Positions 22,984-32,141 are shown, numbered from the stretch's first letter. The stretch: DNA of 54,184 bases from JAWVFM01 sp963771655 (GCA_963771655.1 CAVYUG010000010.1:1-54184), one strand, 5' to 3'. A program made the numbers and translations. Notes: generated from the letters alone by a model not told the origin.

Positions 22984-24126
22984 ATGCCTCACACCCGTCA
23001 GCTTCATGTCCATGTCCTCGTGGGATCCCTCAGCTGGGGCGGGGCGGAGAGTCTCATTGCCGACTTCGCCGTGGGGGCCCGAAGCGCCGGGCTCCGAGTG
23101 TCGGTCGGATATCTGCACCCCGAGGCCCGCACCGCCGGCCGACTGACGCGCGAGGGCATTGAGCCTGTGCTGGTTCCGATAGGCAGCCTGCTCGGGCGCG
23201 CCGATCGCCGGGCCGTCCTGGAGCACGTCGCCGGAGTCGCGCCGGACCTGCTCCATACGCACCTTGGCTACCCGGACTTTCTCGGCGGGCTCGCCGCCCG
23301 GCGGCTTGGCATCCCGGCGGTATCGACCCTCCACACGATGGCCACCGGCGGCTCGATTCGGGAGAGGACCAGATCGCGTCTGATGGAGCTCGCTCGCCGC
23401 CGATGCGCGTCGAAGGTGATCGCCGTCTCCGAGGCGCAGCGCGGTCACTACGTCGCGAATTCGTGGGATCGGTCGGACCACGTCGTCACGGTCCGTAACG
23501 GAATCGTGGACCGCGCCCGTCCCGGGATCGGGGCAACGATCCGGGCGGAGCTCGGGATCGACGCCGGCGATCCCGTCGCCGCGATGGTCTCCGTCCTGCG
23601 CCCGGGCAAGGGGCACGAGGTCGCCGCGGCCGCGGTCAACCGGCTGCGTGCGCGCTTCCCGCGCCTGCGCCTGCTCGTGCTGGGGGACGGGCCGGACTAC
23701 GATCGCGTCTCGGGCCTGATGAGGCCCCTCGGTGGCAACGCCGTGATGATGGGCTACAGGGAGGACGCGGTCGAGGTGCTGGACGCCGTCGACGTCCTCG
23801 TCCATCCGTCGTCGATCGACGCCTTTCCGACCAGCCCGATCGAGGCAATGTCCGCCGGCGTCCCGGTGGTCGCGACAAACGTCGGCGGTATCCCCGAGGC
23901 GGTTCGCGACAACGAAGCGGGGCTACTGATCCCGGCTCCGCCCGATCCAGCTCACCTTGCCGATGCGGTGGCGGCGGTGCTCGGCGACGACGCCCTGCGG
24001 CACCGGCTCTCCGAGCGGGCGCGCGCACGCTTCGAGGCCGAATTCACCGTCGGGAGGTGGATGGAACGCCTCCATGACGTCTACGACGCGGTCCTCGTGG
24101 GGCCGACGGCTATAAAGCCATGGTGA
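22984..24126 (+). CDS. Glycosyltransferase family 4 protein
   Basis: 380 residues, GT-B. The N-terminal acceptor domain starts VHVLVGSLSWGGAESLIADF, the GG-A-E signature of GT4. The donor domain has MVSVLRPGKGHEVAAAAV, LLVLGDGPDYDRV and the E-x7-E segment DAFPTSPIEAMSAGVPVVAT followed by NVGGIPE. It probably adds one sugar of the repeat unit. A GCGGTC-GGCCA-GACCGC hairpin (22947-22963) sits between the secreted-protein stop and this ATG and might reduce read-through. Overlaps the next GT gene by 7 bases. Confidence 0.85.
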   Translation: MPHTRQLHVHVLVGSLSWGGAESLIADFAVGARSAGLRVSVGYLHPEARTAGRLTREGIEPVLVPIGSLLGRADRRAVLEHVAGVAPDLLHTHLGYPDFLGGLAARRLGIPAVSTLHTMATGGSIRERTRSRLMELARRRCASKVIAVSEAQRGHYVANSWDRSDHVVTVRNGIVDRARPGIGATIRAELGIDAGDPVAAMVSVLRPGKGHEVAAAAVNRLRARFPRLRLLVLGDGPDYDRVSGLMRPLGGNAVMMGYREDAVEVLDAVDVLVHPSSIDAFPTSPIEAMSAGVPVVATNVGGIPEAVRDNEAGLLIPAPPDPAHLADAVAAVLGDDALRHRLSERARARFEAEFTVGRWMERLHDVYDAVLVGPTAIKPW

Positions 24127-25262
24127 CCGCCGGGACACCGAGGCCGCTGCGCGTTCGCACTCTTCGCAGCTACCCGGTTCGCTTCATCGTCGACCTCGGG
24201 CAGCGAAACGCAGTGTTCCGCAAGCGGCGCTGGACCCCCCTCAAACGCATCTTCTACTGGGCTGACGCGTTCACGATCCTGCCCGAGCCCGACTACGACA
24301 TCGTCCATAGCATCAATGCGGTCCCGATCCTGCGCCGTCGCCCCTACGTGATCACGTTCGAGGACTACCTCCCTCGCGTGCCCAGCGACCGCTACGTGGG
24401 CTGGCTCGAGCGAAGCCTCCAGCGGGCCCTCCTGAGCCCGAGATGCGTGGCGCTGATCGCGATGTCCGAGTTCGCGCGGCGCCAGTTCAGGTGGCAGAAC
24501 AGGAACTTCGACGGACGCGATGATCTCGAGGCGAAGATGCAGGTGATCTATCCCGCGATCGACGTTCGCCGTCGGCGCCCGAAGCGCCGCTCCGGGCGCA
24601 TGAGGCTCCTCTTCGTCGGCACGCGGTACATGGGAAAGGCGGGGCCCGCGCTCCTGCGAGCCCACGAGCGCCTGCGGGCGGCGGGGATGCCGGTCGAGAC
24701 CACGGTCGTCTCGACGCTCTTCTGGAGGCAGGATGACTACCTTGGGCCGCCCTCGCGCGAGTACGTGGAGCGCGAGACCGCGCGGCTCGGGCTCGAGGGG
24801 GTGACCCATCATCACCACCTTCCAAACGACGACGTCCTGCGGCTGATGGAGGTTGCTGACTGGTTCGTGTTCCCGACGCTCCAGGACACGTTCGGCTACG
24901 CCCCGCTCGAGGCGCTCGCGTGCGGAACCCCCGCCCTCGTCACCGACACGTGCGCGATGCCCGAGATCGTCGAGGACGGGGTCAGCGGATACGTGCTGCC
25001 GTTTGAGAACGAACGCGACGTGGGCAAGTGGCTATGGCTGTACCGGAACGACGAGCCCGGTTACCTCGACGCGTACGAGGCGACGATCGCCTCGCTCGCC
25101 GATGCGATCGTCGAGCGGCTGACCGAGCGCGCCGAGGCGCCACCGGACGAGTACGAGGCGATGAGCGAGGCGGCGCTGGAGCGAGTGCGCTCCCGCTTCA
25201 ACCGCGAGGTTGCGCGTGACCGGCTCGAGCGTCTCTACGAGCTCTGTCGCCAACGCCTTTGA
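24120..25262 (+). CDS. Glycosyltransferase family 4 protein
   Basis: 380 residues. Acceptor side: ADAFTILPEPDYDIVHSINA and YVITFEDYLPRVPSDRYVGW. Donor side: RLLFVGTRYMGKAGPALLRA, HHHLPNDDVLRLMEVADWFV and the E-x7-E motif in QDTFGYAPLEALACGTPALV, then TDTCAMPEIVEDG. Member of the GT4 clan; donor and acceptor unknown. The ATG at 24120 lies inside the preceding gene's last codons, so translation is coupled. Within the 22984-26503 trio the genes are nearly contiguous and form one operon. Confidence 0.83.
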   Translation: MVTAGTPRPLRVRTLRSYPVRFIVDLGQRNAVFRKRRWTPLKRIFYWADAFTILPEPDYDIVHSINAVPILRRRPYVITFEDYLPRVPSDRYVGWLERSLQRALLSPRCVALIAMSEFARRQFRWQNRNFDGRDDLEAKMQVIYPAIDVRRRRPKRRSGRMRLLFVGTRYMGKAGPALLRAHERLRAAGMPVETTVVSTLFWRQDDYLGPPSREYVERETARLGLEGVTHHHHLPNDDVLRLMEVADWFVFPTLQDTFGYAPLEALACGTPALVTDTCAMPEIVEDGVSGYVLPFENERDVGKWLWLYRNDEPGYLDAYEATIASLADAIVERLTERAEAPPDEYEAMSEAALERVRSRFNREVARDRLERLYELCRQRL

Positions 25263-25312
25263 GGTTTCGACGCAAGGCCGCTCAAACCGTCCGGGCTAGC
25301 CTGCCGAACACG

Positions 25313-26503
25313 ATGCGGATCGCGATAGTCGAGACGCTGCCGCGCGGCGGACTCCTCCACTACACCGTGCAGCTCGGCGAGGCTCTCGCCGCACGGGGCA
25401 ACACGGTCGACCTCATCACGGCGCGCGAGAACGAGCTCCGCGACGCGTGCCGAGCGGCGCGGATGCGCGCGGTCTTGAGGCCGGTCGTCCGACCCGACGA
25501 GCGCGTGCTGACGGGTCCGCTCGGCTCTCCGATCAGGCGCGGGAGGGTGGCCGTGCGGCTGTCCCTTGCCTGGGCGCGAGCGGTCTGGGAGGTGTGGCGG
25601 AGCGCCTACGACGCGATCCTCATCGACGCGACCATCCTGTCTGCCCCGGCAGCCGTCGGCGCGCTGCTCCTGACCCGCGTGGCCGGTCGCGCCACGCTCG
25701 CCTACGTCGCCCACAACGCCCGCCTGCTCTCCGCTGCCCCGGTGCCCACGCAGGGAGCCGAGCGCAGGCGACTTCCGCCCGTCGCCAAGGTCTTCCTGCG
25801 ACGGGTCTATCGCCGGATCGACGTCGTCTTCGTCCACGGTGAGGCGAGCCGGGCAGAGTTTGAGCGCGCCTGGCCGAGCACCCGCGTGGTGATAATCCCG
25901 CACGGCGACGAGCGGATCTTCGCCGACGAGCCACCCCCCATCGCCGAGGGCGAGGGCATCCTGTTCTTCGGCACCTGGAACAGGCCGAAGGGAATCGATG
26001 TGCTGATGGCGGCATTCGATGAGCTCGCGCCGCGTCGACCGGCGGCGACGCTGACCCTGGCAGGCGAGCCTCGACCCGACATCGACCTCGAGTCGGTGCG
26101 CCGATGGAGCGCCACGCACCCGGGCAGCGTGAAGCTCATCGACCAGTATGTCCCTCTCGAGGACGTTACCGACCTCTTCTCGCGCGCGAGGGTAGTCGTC
26201 ACGCCATATCTGACCGCATACCAGAGCGGCGTCGTTCACCTCGCGATGACTATGGGCCGCGCGGTCGTTTCGAGCGATGTCGGCGACCTGGGACAGGCCG
26301 TGATCGACGATGAGACGGGCGTGCTCGTGAAGCCGGGGGATCCCGCGGCCCTCGCCCACGCGCTGGAGCGGGTCGTGGGTGACCGGGAGCTCGCGGAGCG
26401 CATGGGCGCCGCCGGGCGCGAACGAGTTCTTGGCCTCTCTTCATGGGAGAGCGTTGCCGAGCGCGTGGAGGACGCGCTGCGGCAGTCGTCTCCGTCCCGC
26501 TAG
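25313..26503 (+). CDS. Glycosyltransferase family 4-like protein
   Basis: About 396 residues, starting MRIAIVETLPRGGLLHYTVQ. The donor domain shows GILFFGTWNRPKGIDVLMAA, LTLAGEPRPDID and VVVTPYLTAYQSGVVHLAM, then GRAVVSSDVGDL. The usual first Glu of E-x7-E is replaced (YQSGVVHLA), seen in some GT4 subgroups, so the mechanism-related site is atypical. A TTG at 25259 would give an 18-residue extension overlapping the preceding stop; the ATG at 25313 begins exactly at the first beta strand and is preferred. The stop interlocks with the next gene's stop through CTAG (26500-26503). Confidence 0.78.
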   Translation: MRIAIVETLPRGGLLHYTVQLGEALAARGNTVDLITARENELRDACRAARMRAVLRPVVRPDERVLTGPLGSPIRRGRVAVRLSLAWARAVWEVWRSAYDAILIDATILSAPAAVGALLLTRVAGRATLAYVAHNARLLSAAPVPTQGAERRRLPPVAKVFLRRVYRRIDVVFVHGEASRAEFERAWPSTRVVIIPHGDERIFADEPPPIAEGEGILFFGTWNRPKGIDVLMAAFDELAPRRPAATLTLAGEPRPDIDLESVRRWSATHPGSVKLIDQYVPLEDVTDLFSRARVVVTPYLTAYQSGVVHLAMTMGRAVVSSDVGDLGQAVIDDETGVLVKPGDPAALAHALERVVGDRELAERMGAAGRERVLGLSSWESVAERVEDALRQSSPSR

Positions 26504-27732
26504 CCCCTCGCTCGCTTGCGCACGACCCCGAGCGCGGCAAGTTCCTCCAAGAGCTCCGCCAGGCGCGCCGCTTGGCCGTCGCGGAGGTACTCCGCGGCGA
26601 ACGACCGGCCACGCGCGCCCATGGCATCCCTCGCCTTCGGGTCGCGCGACAAGCGCCTGACCGCGTCCGCGAGATCGCTCGGGTTATCCGGCGAGGCGCA
26701 AACCGCCGCCCCCGACTCCTTGGCCAGCCGAACCGTCTCGCCCCCAGCCATGACGATCACCGGCCGCCCGAGCGCGCAGCAGTCGTAGAGCTTCGAGGGC
26801 ACGAAGTCAGCGAGGCTCGTCTGCTGCGGGACAAACGAGGCGTCCGCTGCTCGTAGATGGCGCGCTGCCTCCGGCGCGGGCATCAGGTCGCGGAACGAGA
26901 CGAACCCGTCCGGCAGGGCCGCCGCTCGTCGCTCGAGCTCGGCCCGGGCAGAGCCCTCGCCGACGATCAGGAGCTGATAACCCTCGCCGAGCATCCCGGC
27001 CGCTTCTACGGCCACGTCCAGGCGGCGAGACGGGCCGAGGTTGCCCGCATATGCCCAGATGAAGCGATCCTCGGGGAGCCCCAGCGACGGGCGATCCGAG
27101 TCCCGTTCGCCGGCATCAAGCCAGTCTCGGGTGGTGCCGTTCGGGATCAGTTCGATGCGAGCACCGGTCGCGGTGGCAGCGATCGTGCGCCGAAACGGGT
27201 CCGTGACGGTGACGATCACCGCGGCGCTGCCGTAGAGGGCCCGTTCGAGCTTGCTGGCGAGGCTGACGGCGGTCGGGTTGGAGAGCTCGCCGATCCGCAC
27301 TGCCGCCTCCGGCCACAGGTCGCGGACGTCGAGCACCCACGGAACCCGATGGCGCCTGGCGGCGATCGCGGCAGCGACACCCACCGGCAGCGGGGGCGAC
27401 GAGGCGAGGATGACGTCAGGGCGCGGCCCCGCGCCGCCGACGGCCGCCGCCATCGCCGCGTAGCTCCCGTAGAAGCCGAGGCGGTTGGCCATCGTTCGCG
27501 CCGGTCGCGTCCAGACCCAGACGTACGACACGTTCGCCCCATCCACGCTGCGCCTGAGAACCCTGTGCCCCCGGTAACCCGGATGGATGACCCCCTCGGG
27601 ATGGTTCGGCACCGCGGCGACGACGTCGACCTCGTGGCCTCGGCGGAGCAGCTCACCTACGAACGCCTCGACCCGGAAGCGGGCTGCCGTCACCTCGGGC
27701 ACGTAGTGTTGGGTGAAGATCAGAGTTCGCAT
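26500..27732 (-). CDS. WbuB-like glycosyltransferase family 4 protein
   Basis: 410 residues, starting MRTLIFTQHYVPEVTAARFR, followed by ELLRRGHEVDVVAAVPNHPE, the characteristic opening of WbuB/WcaI-type GT4 enzymes that transfer amino or deoxy sugars such as N-acetyl-fucosamine. Donor site: WAYAGNLGPSRRLDVAVEAA, SFVPQQTSLADFVPSKLYDC, LGRPVIVMAGGE. The sugar is a guess from family habit. It is transcribed against the three preceding GT genes; its stop CTA(G) shares bases with theirs, so no room for a terminator exists. Confidence 0.82.
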   Translation of the reverse strand: MRTLIFTQHYVPEVTAARFRVEAFVGELLRRGHEVDVVAAVPNHPEGVIHPGYRGHRVLRRSVDGANVSYVWVWTRPARTMANRLGFYGSYAAMAAAVGGAGPRPDVILASSPPLPVGVAAAIAARRHRVPWVLDVRDLWPEAAVRIGELSNPTAVSLASKLERALYGSAAVIVTVTDPFRRTIAATATGARIELIPNGTTRDWLDAGERDSDRPSLGLPEDRFIWAYAGNLGPSRRLDVAVEAAGMLGEGYQLLIVGEGSARAELERRAAALPDGFVSFRDLMPAPEAARHLRAADASFVPQQTSLADFVPSKLYDCCALGRPVIVMAGGETVRLAKESGAAVCASPDNPSDLADAVRRLSRDPKARDAMGARGRSFAAEYLRDGQAARLAELLEELAALGVVRKRARG

Positions 27733-27791
27733 CGTCAGCCGGGCAGCGGGCTCGCAGCTTGACGAAGCGAGCCGACAGGAAAGGGCGACGG

Positions 27792-28805
27792 GTGCAGGAA
27801 GACGACGGGACAGAGCAGCGATCGCTGCTCCGCCGGTTCTGGCAGCCGTACCCGGGCAGCGCCGATCGCCTTAGCACCGCCGCCTCGTTCGACTTCCCGG
27901 TGGGCGAGCGCGTCGCACCCGGGTCGGTCGCCGGCTACCACATCGACTTCAGGGCCAAGGCGGAGTCCGCTCGCTGGCCGCCGCAGGGCCTGCCGGGGCG
28001 AGATCGGCTCCTGTTCGTCGGCCTCATCCAATGGGGGCTCGGGTGCTACGAGCATTTCCTCGCAAGCGGCGACGAGGAATGGCTTGACGCCGCCCGCTCG
28101 ACCGCCGACATGCTGCTCTCGACGCAGGAGCGTGAGGGTAGGCTGGTCGGCGCCTGGCTTCACCGGTTCCGGCTCGAGCACACGTACGAACTCAAGCCGC
28201 CCTGGCTGTCCGGGATGGCGCAGGGCGAGGGCGCGAGCCTGCTGGTTCGAATCGCCAAGGGAACTGGCGACGAGAGCTACGCCGAGGCCGCGCGACTCGC
28301 ACTTCAATCGATGCGGGTGCCCAGCTCGGAAGGCGGCGCCTTCGCCCAGCTCGACGGCGGCTTCTTCCCCGAGGAGTACCCGACGACTCCACCCTCGTTC
28401 GTCCTCAACGGCGCGATCTTCGCTCTGTGGGGCTACTACGACGTCGCCGTCGCGCTCACCGACGGCGACGCGATGGAATCGTTCGGGGAGGGCGTCGACA
28501 CCCTGGCGCACTCCCTCGAGCGCTTCGACACCGGCTACTGGTCCCGGTACGACCTCTTCCCGCACCCGATCATAAGCCTTGCCAGCTCCGGCTACCACCA
28601 CCTCCATGTCAACCAGCTCCGCGCGATGTCGAGGATCGCGCCGAGACCGCAGATCGCCGAGCGCGAGAAGCGCTTCCAGCGCTACCTCGATTCCCGCCTC
28701 AACCTCGCGCGCGCGTCTGGCCACAAAGTCCTGTTCAGGCTCCTGGTCCCGCGCAATCGCCTGCTCGCTCATCGCCTCCCCTGGTCGCACCGCGAGCCAC
28801 GCTGA
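27792..28805 (+). CDS. D-glucuronyl C5-epimerase family protein
   Basis: About 337 residues, no signal peptide. The C-terminal two thirds match the C5-epimerase C-terminal domain: LKPPWLSGMAQGEGASLLVR (~134-153), EEYPTTPPSFVLNGAIFALW (~194-213), TGYWSRYDLF (~247-256) and SGYHHLHVNQL (~266-276). In heparan and heparosan pathways this domain converts glucuronic to iduronic acid in the polymer, with Tyr residues in YxxRYD and YHxLHV near the active site. The GTG at 27792 has AAAGGG 7 bases upstream and is preferred over TTG 27759. It suggests a uronic-acid-containing glycan; no sulphotransferase or UDP-glucose dehydrogenase is in the window. Confidence 0.78.
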   Translation: MQEDDGTEQRSLLRRFWQPYPGSADRLSTAASFDFPVGERVAPGSVAGYHIDFRAKAESARWPPQGLPGRDRLLFVGLIQWGLGCYEHFLASGDEEWLDAARSTADMLLSTQEREGRLVGAWLHRFRLEHTYELKPPWLSGMAQGEGASLLVRIAKGTGDESYAEAARLALQSMRVPSSEGGAFAQLDGGFFPEEYPTTPPSFVLNGAIFALWGYYDVAVALTDGDAMESFGEGVDTLAHSLERFDTGYWSRYDLFPHPIISLASSGYHHLHVNQLRAMSRIAPRPQIAEREKRFQRYLDSRLNLARASGHKVLFRLLVPRNRLLAHRLPWSHREPR

Positions 28806-28823
28806 GCGGGCGTCGCACGGTGT

Positions 28824-29870
28824 TCAGCCCCGGCTGTCACTCGGGTCGACCCCGGTACGCCGCCTGCCGGCAACGATTCCGGCCGCACGGCGCCTCGCGC
28901 CGTAAGCCGCTTGAGCAGCGGTGCGGAGCGCCGCCACCCTCCGCGACCGCGACCGGCGCAGAAACGGCACGTGGACGTCGGCAGCTCCCCATTTGCGCTT
29001 GTATGCGACGAGGCCCCCGAGATCGCAGACCTCGACCCCGCGTGCTTTCCAATAGCGCATCGCATGCCACATCACCGCCTCGTTCGGGCGCAAGCCCTGA
29101 TACCGGCGGTGGCTTGCGCCCGCGAGGAAATGCATCGTCCGATTGTGGGCCGGGAAGATGCCGGTCGCGATGCACTCGCCCCCGGGGTCGCGGGCTCGCA
29201 GCAGGAGCAGGCGCCCCGACGGATGGACGTCGCGGATCAGAGTTCTGATCCGCTCGGGTCCGTAGGGCGGGACCAGCGACTGCCTGGCGAACACCTCGGT
29301 GAGCTGAGAGTGGAAGTCGTCGGCGAAGCCGAGGTCGTCCGCCTCCTCGACCCTGACTCCCTCGCGCGCGGCCTTGCGGATCGCGGTCCGGCAGGGGCCC
29401 TTCATCCTGGCCATGATCTCGTCCTCCGGCTCGGTCAGGTCGACCTCGAGGCCGTTCCACGGCGTCTGTTGAAATCCGAGCCCGTCGACCTCCGACACTG
29501 TCAACAGGCGGTCTCGGAGTTCGACGTGGGCAACACCGAGGTCGTCAAACGCGAATTCGAGGAGAGCCTCGACGGCGGCCCGCCGCGAGACGCCGGACTC
29601 CAGGTTGAACCCCATATGTGACGTCGTCCAGCCGGGCAGCGGACTCCCCAGGACGCCGACGGCCAGCCTTCGAATGACGAGGCCGGTGAAGTAGCCCTCA
29701 CCCCCACCTCGGAGGCTCGCGACGACCGGCTCGGCACCCTGTGAGTCGGCTACAAACCGGAGCCAGTCCTGGGTCTGGAATACGAGGCGATCGTCGAACG
29801 AGTCGAGTCGATCCCAATCGACAGAGTCGAGGTCGAGCCTCTGGAGCGTCAGTCGTGGGGGTCCCCCCAT
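28824..29870 (-). CDS. FemAB-like (BioF2/Acetyltransf_6) acyltransferase 1
   Basis: 348 residues, double-GNAT fold. Typical elements: FQTQDWLRFVAD near the N-terminus, DEIMARMKGPCRTAIRKAAR (basic helix common to FemAB-like proteins) and MHFLAGASHRRYQGLRPNEA with VMWHAMRYWKARGVEVCDLG near the end. FemAB proteins transfer aminoacyl groups from tRNA to cell-wall precursors, but relatives in polysaccharide loci have unproven acyl donors. The C-terminus is Arg-rich. Its ATG (29868-29870) lies 5 bases from the presumed ATG of the divergent secreted protein 3. Confidence 0.75.
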   Translation of the reverse strand: MGGPPRLTLQRLDLDSVDWDRLDSFDDRLVFQTQDWLRFVADSQGAEPVVASLRGGGEGYFTGLVIRRLAVGVLGSPLPGWTTSHMGFNLESGVSRRAAVEALLEFAFDDLGVAHVELRDRLLTVSEVDGLGFQQTPWNGLEVDLTEPEDEIMARMKGPCRTAIRKAAREGVRVEEADDLGFADDFHSQLTEVFARQSLVPPYGPERIRTLIRDVHPSGRLLLLRARDPGGECIATGIFPAHNRTMHFLAGASHRRYQGLRPNEAVMWHAMRYWKARGVEVCDLGGLVAYKRKWGAADVHVPFLRRSRSRRVAALRTAAQAAYGARRRAAGIVAGRRRTGVDPSDSRG

Positions 29871-29875
29871 CGGCG

Positions 29876-31087
29876 ATGAGGCTATCTGGGCGGCAAGGTT
29901 CCGACCGCGGGGACGCTAGAGTCCCCGCTCAGATTCGCTCCTCACGAACGGATAACCCTGCAATCCAGCGGCGCTCGAGGATCGGGGCTCGCGCCGTCCC
30001 GGTCGCTGCTATCGGCGTGTGGCTCGTCATTGGCGGAGGCGTCGCGCCTGGATCTCCGCATCACGGATGCGGGTTCCGGCACGGGTTGGGCAGCTACAAG
30101 GCCGGGCATTGGCCGTCGGCCTGCTGGCGCCCGTACGCGAACGACAGCCCGTTCAACACGCCGATCCCGCGCCGTGCGAAGGCGATTCATCATTCGCGTG
30201 CGATCGTCAGCGAGCTCGTACGCCAAGGTCCGATGGGGCGGATTGCCGCCGGTGATCCACTTCGCACGACCGGGAACCCGACCTATTACCCGACCAGGGC
30301 CGACCCGCGCTTCCGGGTCCACTGCACCAGGCCGTGGGGAAGGTGCGAGATCGAGGGCCGGCGGTTGCGGGTGCCACCGCGGGCGATCCCGGCGGGAGGA
30401 TGGGGCGGCGGCGGCGACGCTCACATGACGATCGTCGACCAGGCGACAGGGTGGGAGTACGACCTCTGGGACGTGACCTCGAAAGACGGCAATCGGATCG
30501 ACGCCGGTTGGGGCGGTCGGACCCGGATCAGCGGCAAAGGGTTGGGGTCCGCCGCGACCGCCGCCCATTTTGGGAACCTGGCGGGCATCATCCGCGCGCA
30601 GGAGCTTCGCGCCGGGCTCATCCGACACGCGCTCGTTTTCGTTGTGCCGTGCGTGAGGCGAGGTGGCATCTCCTACCCGTCGACCGGAGCCGGAGGCGTC
30701 GGCTGCAAGCGGCTCGGGCTGCCCGTCCGCCGGGCGCCCAGGATGGGCGCCCACTTCCAGCTCCTGATGAGCCAGCGAGGGATCAGGAGGCTCCACCTCC
30801 CGCGCTGGCAGCGCGGCATCGTCGAGGCGCTGCGACGGTATGGCGCCTACGTGTCGGACACGACGGGAGCGCGCGCCAGCTGGGGCGTGCAGTTCGAGCA
30901 CGCGGCCACCTACACGAGCTTCGGGCACCGCGACGAGGCGGGTGCTCTGGCCGGGCGCCGCGGCGTGACCTTCTGGCGCGACAGGTCGAGCGGCTACCCG
31001 CAGCTCGCATTCACCCTCTCGAGTCAAATCCCGTGGCACAAGCTGCGTATCGTCCCGCCCTGCGTCGCTAAGCGGAGATGCCACTGA
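29876..31087 (+). CDS. Secreted protein 3, diverged member of the CWRPY/SPFNTPI family
   Basis: About 403 residues. A hydrophobic signal/anchor segment (AVPVAAIGVWLVIGGGVAPG) lies ~45 residues in. The family domain then begins CWRPYANDSPFNTPIP and keeps DAHMTIVDQATGWEYDLWDV, AGIIRAQELRAGLIRHALVF and IVEALRRYGAYVSDTTG. Residues shared with proteins 1 and 2 include the HM..(V)DQ..GWE.D.W stretch, the (I)RHAL/DHAL His, paired Cys residues and WGVQ.E...YTSFG. The start is uncertain: ATG 29876 has no clear RBS and gives an unusually long region before the hydrophobic core. Its 3' end overlaps the convergent toroid gene by 20 bases. Confidence 0.68.
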   Translation: MRLSGRQGSDRGDARVPAQIRSSRTDNPAIQRRSRIGARAVPVAAIGVWLVIGGGVAPGSPHHGCGFRHGLGSYKAGHWPSACWRPYANDSPFNTPIPRRAKAIHHSRAIVSELVRQGPMGRIAAGDPLRTTGNPTYYPTRADPRFRVHCTRPWGRCEIEGRRLRVPPRAIPAGGWGGGGDAHMTIVDQATGWEYDLWDVTSKDGNRIDAGWGGRTRISGKGLGSAATAAHFGNLAGIIRAQELRAGLIRHALVFVVPCVRRGGISYPSTGAGGVGCKRLGLPVRRAPRMGAHFQLLMSQRGIRRLHLPRWQRGIVEALRRYGAYVSDTTGARASWGVQFEHAATYTSFGHRDEAGALAGRRGVTFWRDRSSGYPQLAFTLSSQIPWHKLRIVPPCVAKRRCH

Positions 31088-32141
31088 CGTCGAGCCCGAT
31101 GACGGCATCGCAGTGGAACTTCGCAGCCCAGTTCGGGTACCGCATCGACATATAGCGGCCCCAGAGCGGTCGCGATCCCCCGACGCCTCCACGAGCCCCG
31201 GCCGGAGGCGCCCGCAGCCGCTGGGCGCGGCAAACGAAGTCAACCAGGGCGGCCACCGCCTGCTGAAGGACCGGATCCGGGCGGCGCCGATTGAGCTCCA
31301 GCACGCAGAGCGCGGCCTGCGCGTTCCCGGTCAGGCAGACCGATCGGGCCGCGGGCACCCAGCCCTCCCTCAGGCGTCCCGGCAACCGCCCGTCGGCGCC
31401 TCCGAGCCGGGCCAGCTCGCGAACGGCGAGCTCGGCCGGCGCTCCGTAGGCGCCCCATTCGCCGAGCAGGCGGGCGGACTCGAGGAGCCCTTGGAGCGTG
31501 TAGGCAATGGTGTGGGTGAAGGCCGGGCCCCCGTCGCCGAAGCCCCAGCCGGGGAACGACCCATCCGCGCGGCGCCGAGTGACGATCGCTGCGAGGACAC
31601 CTTCCGCTCGCTCGCGCATCTCCCGGTCCCCGGACGCCACCGCCACCCTGAGGAGCGGCCACGCGGCGTAGGTGTAGTACGACGGCATCTTCAAGGCCCG
31701 GTAATCGCCACCCGGCCACAGGTCGTCCTCGCCGAGCATGGAGACGAGCCAGCGCCCGCCGCGCACTGCCCCTTCCAGCCATGACTCCTCCCCGCTCAGC
31801 TCGTGCAGCGCGACGAGCCCCTGGAGCACCTGGGCGGTGTTGAAGACGCTCGGTCGCGCCCTCCGGCTCGGGGGATGAAGGCCGCCGCGCCACCAGCCCT
31901 CCGGTCCCTGGATCTCGAGCAGCCAGCGCCCAAGCGCAACGGCCCGCTCCTCACCGGCGAACGACGGCAGCGCGCGTGACAGCGAGAGCAGCGTTGGGAT
32001 CAGGTAGCCCGTCGTCTCCGGGTAGGGGCGCGACCAGCCGCCGGCCGGAGACCAGTAGGCGCACGAGCCGCCGCGTCCATGGTCCATCGAGCGCACGAGC
32101 CAGGCTGCCGTCGCCTCGAGGTGCGGCTTCGATGCGGCCAT
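31068..32141 (-). CDS. Alpha/alpha-toroid protein (glycosidase- or cyclase-like), function unknown
   Basis: 357 residues, no signal peptide. Repeated helical hairpins with Gly-Trp turns: GGWSRPYPETTGYLIPTLL, IQGPEGWWRGGLHP, NTAQVLQGLVALHELSGEES, GSFPGWGFGDGGPAFTHTIA and TGNAQAALCVLEL. This is the six- or seven-hairpin toroid seen in terpene cyclases, GH88/GH105-like hydrolases and the epimerase family; the DGSFPGWGF and H-T-I-A-Y-T-L-Q-G-L segments fit uronate-processing enzymes loosely. No DxDD cyclase motif is seen. Its TAG-ATG junction with the upstream FemAB gene implies one operon (32139-32144). Confidence 0.62.
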   Translation of the reverse strand: MAASKPHLEATAAWLVRSMDHGRGGSCAYWSPAGGWSRPYPETTGYLIPTLLSLSRALPSFAGEERAVALGRWLLEIQGPEGWWRGGLHPPSRRARPSVFNTAQVLQGLVALHELSGEESWLEGAVRGGRWLVSMLGEDDLWPGGDYRALKMPSYYTYAAWPLLRVAVASGDREMRERAEGVLAAIVTRRRADGSFPGWGFGDGGPAFTHTIAYTLQGLLESARLLGEWGAYGAPAELAVRELARLGGADGRLPGRLREGWVPAARSVCLTGNAQAALCVLELNRRRPDPVLQQAVAALVDFVCRAQRLRAPPAGARGGVGGSRPLWGRYMSMRYPNWAAKFHCDAVIGLDVSGISA

